DNA from: JANQIV01 sp050117315
GTDB lineage: Bacteria; Bacteroidota; Ignavibacteria; Ignavibacteriales; Melioribacteraceae
Assembly (NCBI GenBank): GCA_050117315.1
Contig: JASFMY010000141.1
Span: 1 to 17,247 of the forward strand
DNA: 17,247 nucleotides
Direction: 5' to 3'
A model generated the notes under the pieces. That model was not told the DNA's origin. It saw nothing but the letters and a program-made list of their open reading frames with translations, and ran no database searches. The position numbers and the translations under genes were made by a program. Each line of letters starts with the position of its first letter. Within the stretch, counting starts at the first letter, position 1. Shown here in pieces: positions 14,786 through 17,247 of the stretch.

Positions 14786-16120
14786 ATGACAAAATATATT
14801 ATAATAATTTGCTGTACGGTTTTTTGTACCGTAAACACGATTGCCCAGGACACCCTTTCGCTTGCTGAATGCAGGCAGAGAGCATTAGAACATAGCCAAA
14901 ACATAAAATCGGCTCAAGCAAATCTAGAATCGGTTGAAATTGAACATACGTTAAGCAAACGAGCAAGACTGCCAAATTTTGATTTTAGTGCCGGTTACCA
15001 TTATATGGATGATCCTAAACTTATGGCAATACCGGGACATGTGTTACCAACAACACAAGGTACAATCAGTGATGTATATTCACCTGCTTATACAAAAAAT
15101 TTAACATACCATAATTCTTATGAAGCAACAATTGGTATGAGTCTGCCAATTTATTTAGGCGGTAAATTAAGCTGTGCGAGACAGATTGCGGATAATGCAA
15201 AAAGAATTGCAGGATCAAATGTAGAGTTAAATAAAACAGGCGTTTTAATACAAATCGAGCAACAATACTGGACACTCGTTTCACTGTTTGAGCAGAAAAA
15301 ACTCGCTCAAAACTCTGTTAAATTTTTGGAAAGCGTTGTCAAAGATATGTCCAACATGTATGAAAATGGAATTGTTACTAAAAACGAAGTTCTAAAGGCA
15401 CAAGTTGAACGTAACAATGCAAAGCTATTTCTCATTTCTGTGAGTGACAATATCGAAATCTTAAAGATGTCTATAAACCAATTTATTGGGAATGATATTG
15501 ATACAAGACTATTTATAGAAGATTCTGTTATTCAAATATCTGAACCGGAAGCTAACATAGCTTTCAACCCGGATTATTTGGGAAATAGAAATGAAATAAA
15601 AATACTTCTCCAACAAATTGAAATAAATAAAACCACACAAAAAATGGTTCGTTCCGATTATCTGCCGCAATTAGTGTCCTATGCAAATTATACATTACAA
15701 AGTAGTAACCATCTTAGCGAAGACGAAAAAGAATTTACATGGAATGCCGGTTTGTCTCTTAGTATTCCAATATTCCACTGGGGCGCTAGTAGTCTAAAGA
15801 TAGACCAAGCAAAATTAAAAACGGAAAGCATTGGTTATACATTAGATAGAACAAAAGAGCTATTATCACTGGAAATTAAGCAAGCTATTTTCAACCTTGA
15901 AGAAGCATACACGAAACTCAATTTTACTAAAGATGCACTTCTGCAGTCGGAAGAAAATCTACACCTTGAAACCAACAGGTTAAAGCAGGAATTAGTTACT
16001 ACTACCGACCTTTTGAATGCCCAGGTTCAATGGCAGAAAGCTTATGCAGATTATATTGCCGCAAAAGCTCAAGTAAAAATTCAACAGATGTTGTATAAAA
16101 AAGCAATCGGCGAATTATAA
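14786..16120 (+). CDS. TolC-like outer-membrane efflux protein
   Basis: A 444-residue outer-membrane factor that would form the trimeric exit duct for the pump. The signal peptide is about residues 1-20 (cleavage after NTIA, before QDTLSL). Two homologous OEP domains follow (about 25-210 and 235-440) with long helices of the coiled-coil tunnel, for example SLAECRQRALEHSQNIKSAQ near the start, ENGIVTKNEVLKAQVERNNA around 190, and ELVTTTDLLNAQVQWQKA near 405. Beta-strand segments (FDFSAGYHY, SYANYTL, NAGLSLSIPIF) make the barrel. The GGKL motif after SLPIYL is typical of the family. The gene starts 21 bases after the pump and is last in the operon, followed by a terminator at 16185-16209. The cysteines in the signal peptide do not form a lipobox. 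Confidence 0.93.
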   Translation: MTKYIIIICCTVFCTVNTIAQDTLSLAECRQRALEHSQNIKSAQANLESVEIEHTLSKRARLPNFDFSAGYHYMDDPKLMAIPGHVLPTTQGTISDVYSPAYTKNLTYHNSYEATIGMSLPIYLGGKLSCARQIADNAKRIAGSNVELNKTGVLIQIEQQYWTLVSLFEQKKLAQNSVKFLESVVKDMSNMYENGIVTKNEVLKAQVERNNAKLFLISVSDNIEILKMSINQFIGNDIDTRLFIEDSVIQISEPEANIAFNPDYLGNRNEIKILLQQIEINKTTQKMVRSDYLPQLVSYANYTLQSSNHLSEDEKEFTWNAGLSLSIPIFHWGASSLKIDQAKLKTESIGYTLDRTKELLSLEIKQAIFNLEEAYTKLNFTKDALLQSEENLHLETNRLKQELVTTTDLLNAQVQWQKAYADYIAAKAQVKIQQMLYKKAIGEL

Positions 16121-16184
16121 AATCATTTTTGTAATGGGATATTTATTTGATAGAAAAGAAATGTAATTATATCTTTTAACAAGA

Positions 16185-16209
16185 TGCCCTGAATATTTCG
16201 GGCATTTTT
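16185..16209 (+). terminator. Rho-independent terminator of the efflux operon
   Basis: TGCCC(T)GAA at 16185-16193 pairs with TTCGGGCA at 16197-16204, with one bulged T and a 3-base loop, and five Ts follow. It lies 65 bases after the TolC-like gene. Its T-tract touches the stop codon of the convergent peptidase gene. In the minus direction there is no T-run after the stem, so it mainly serves the plus strand. Confidence 0.75.
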
Positions 16210-16894
16210 AATTAATTGGAAAATTAAAATAAGTATCCGGGAACGGCTCATGTTTGAGAGTGAAATGCCACCACTCTTTGTTGTAAGGTTTAAAGCCGTG
16301 TTTTATCATCGTGTTGCGCAACAGCATCCTATTTTCCTTTTGTTTGGCCGTTACTTTGTCGCTGCTTGGCCATGATATTGTCCCGAAAAAATCCCAGCCT
16401 GCGCCCATATCCACTTCTTTACCTTTTTTTTCACCGGACAAATAGATTAAAGTAAGATCAATAGCGCTTCCTCTTGAATGGCCTGACTTCGAAGCAATAT
16501 AACCTTTTTTAAATAGAGTACTTTTTCTTTCCTCCGGGTAATATTTTGACTTGGTTAATGTATCTCCCAAATCTTTCGCCCATCTAACAAAATGATTAAC
16601 AGCCTGCTGCGGACGGTATGCATCAAATATTTTTAACCCGATTCCTTTTGCATTAAGTTCGGCACTAACTTTTTTTAAAGCCTTTGCAGCTTCTAAAGAG
16701 ATAATACATTTGTTTGCATGATAGCCGTCAACAGTGTCGCCTACAAAATTGTCATTTGAATAATACCGTAAATCAACTTCTATGCCCGGGATGTATTCAT
16801 CTAAGTAAACGAAACCGTCGGGAGGATTATTTTGTGTAAACAAGCAGTTTGTTATGCTGCATATAATTACGGCAGTGATAAAAATTCTTTTCAT
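16208..16894 (-). CDS. Exported D-Ala-D-Ala dipeptidase, VanX/DdpX type (peptidase M15D)
   Basis: A 228-residue zinc peptidase that should hydrolyse the D-Ala-D-Ala dipeptide. The family signature is complete: DAYRP (R94) for substrate binding, SGHSRGSAIDLT with zinc ligands H139 and D146, and EWWHF with catalytic E207 and third zinc ligand H210. The N-terminal 20 residues (MKRIFITAVIICSITNCLFT) look like a signal peptide, so the enzyme probably acts in the periplasm, as DdpX-like enzymes of Gram-negatives do, in peptidoglycan turnover or D-Ala scavenging. No vanH, vanA, vanR or vanS homologue lies in the window, so glycopeptide resistance is not implied. It is convergent with the efflux operon and stands alone. 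The start is chosen at the ATG preceding the signal sequence. Confidence 0.9.
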   Translation of the reverse strand: MKRIFITAVIICSITNCLFTQNNPPDGFVYLDEYIPGIEVDLRYYSNDNFVGDTVDGYHANKCIISLEAAKALKKVSAELNAKGIGLKIFDAYRPQQAVNHFVRWAKDLGDTLTKSKYYPEERKSTLFKKGYIASKSGHSRGSAIDLTLIYLSGEKKGKEVDMGAGWDFFGTISWPSSDKVTAKQKENRMLLRNTMIKHGFKPYNKEWWHFTLKHEPFPDTYFNFPIN

Positions 16895-17247
16895 TTTATT
16901 ATTTATTTAGTTTTAGAATATTGATAGATAATATAGTGAATATAACGGACAATGTTCAATTGATACGGTAACGTGTCATGGACTGTCATTTCTAACAACA
17001 TGTTTATAATTTCTCTTACCTGTCCCGTCAAAGTTTCTTTTTACGTAGGCTGGCCTGCCCCGTTCACCCTAGCGGGGACTTTTACCTTTATTAGAGTTTC
17101 TGCAAAATTAAATATCTAAACGTTTTGTCGGTAAATTAAGAAGAGGACTCACTTACTTAATAGAGCTAAGTCCGTTATCATAAACGGAAAAAAAGAGCTT
17201 CAAAGAGCTATCACCGAAAAAGCCGGTGCAAAATGAGCTTCAAAAAA
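16895..17247. other. Non-coding end region with REP-like hairpin and structured tail
   Basis: No credible complete gene in 350 bases. CCCCG (17058-17062) and CGGGG (17073-17077) form a GC-rich hairpin resembling the one at 36-71. Further on are stems GGACT (17145-17149)/AGTCC (17169-17173), TCCGTT (17171-17176)/AACGGA (17183-17188), and CACCG (17212-17216)/CGGTG (17224-17228). The first two share bases and would be mutually exclusive. GAGCTTCAAA occurs twice (17195-17204 and 17235-17244). An ATG at 17233 opens a frame that runs off the window (MSFKK), so a gene could start here with the hairpins as its leader; this cannot be judged. Confidence 0.4.

Noticed and set aside
16208..16894. Vancomycin resistance cluster
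   Set aside because: Only a VanX-like gene is present and it carries a signal peptide; no ligase, dehydrogenase or two-component genes are nearby.

Overview
The window looks like chromosomal DNA from an AT-rich member of the Bacteroidota/Ignavibacteriota (Chlorobi) side of the bacterial tree. The reasons are a TonB-dependent receptor with an N-terminal carboxypeptidase-regulatory-like domain, YD-repeat and CarboxypepD_reg-type lipoproteins, weak Shine-Dalgarno sequences in general, and one good match to the TTG...TAnnTTTG promoter type of that group. This taxonomic call is an inference. I see no rRNA, tRNA or CRISPR array.

Left third (about 1-3900) is the most interesting part: a compact integron-like cassette array. 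Reading on the minus strand there is a tyrosine recombinase (3811-2969), an attI-like junction (2889-2968), cassette 1 (YD-repeat lipoprotein), an attC-like element (1771-1909), cassette 2 (HEAT-like helical protein), a second, closely similar attC-like element (988-1121), and cassette 3 (SAM-dependent methyltransferase). The outermost boxes match GTTRRRY/RYYYAAC or are close to it. They are complementary across each cassette: GTTAGGCGC at 1901-1909 pairs with GCGCCTAAC at 2881-2889, although these belong to two different junctions. That is the signature of units inserted as circles at a GTT site. The recombinase has the full catalytic set but appears to lack the extra IntI-specific segment, and it lies co-directionally upstream of the cassettes instead of divergent from them. 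A symmetric nested palindrome (3844-3893) sits just upstream of the recombinase. The distal end of the array (1-150) is degenerate and holds REP-like inverted repeats.

Middle (4261-9539, plus strand): a TonB-dependent outer-membrane receptor, then a tight group of a membrane fatty-acid desaturase, a small lipoprotein overlapping it, and a lipoprotein built of five beta-sandwich repeats of about 80 residues. All look like envelope functions.

Right (9930-16120, plus strand): a complete RND efflux locus of TetR-type regulator, lipoprotein membrane-fusion protein, inner-membrane RND pump and TolC-like outer-membrane channel. The regulator is preceded by a Bacteroidota-type promoter. A shared 12-bp sequence inside inverted repeats upstream of both the regulator and the membrane-fusion gene suggests autoregulation plus control of the pump. 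A terminator at 16185-16209 separates the operon from a convergent, exported D-Ala-D-Ala dipeptidase (VanX/DdpX type, 16894-16208). The last 350 bases are non-coding and rich in short hairpins and repeats.
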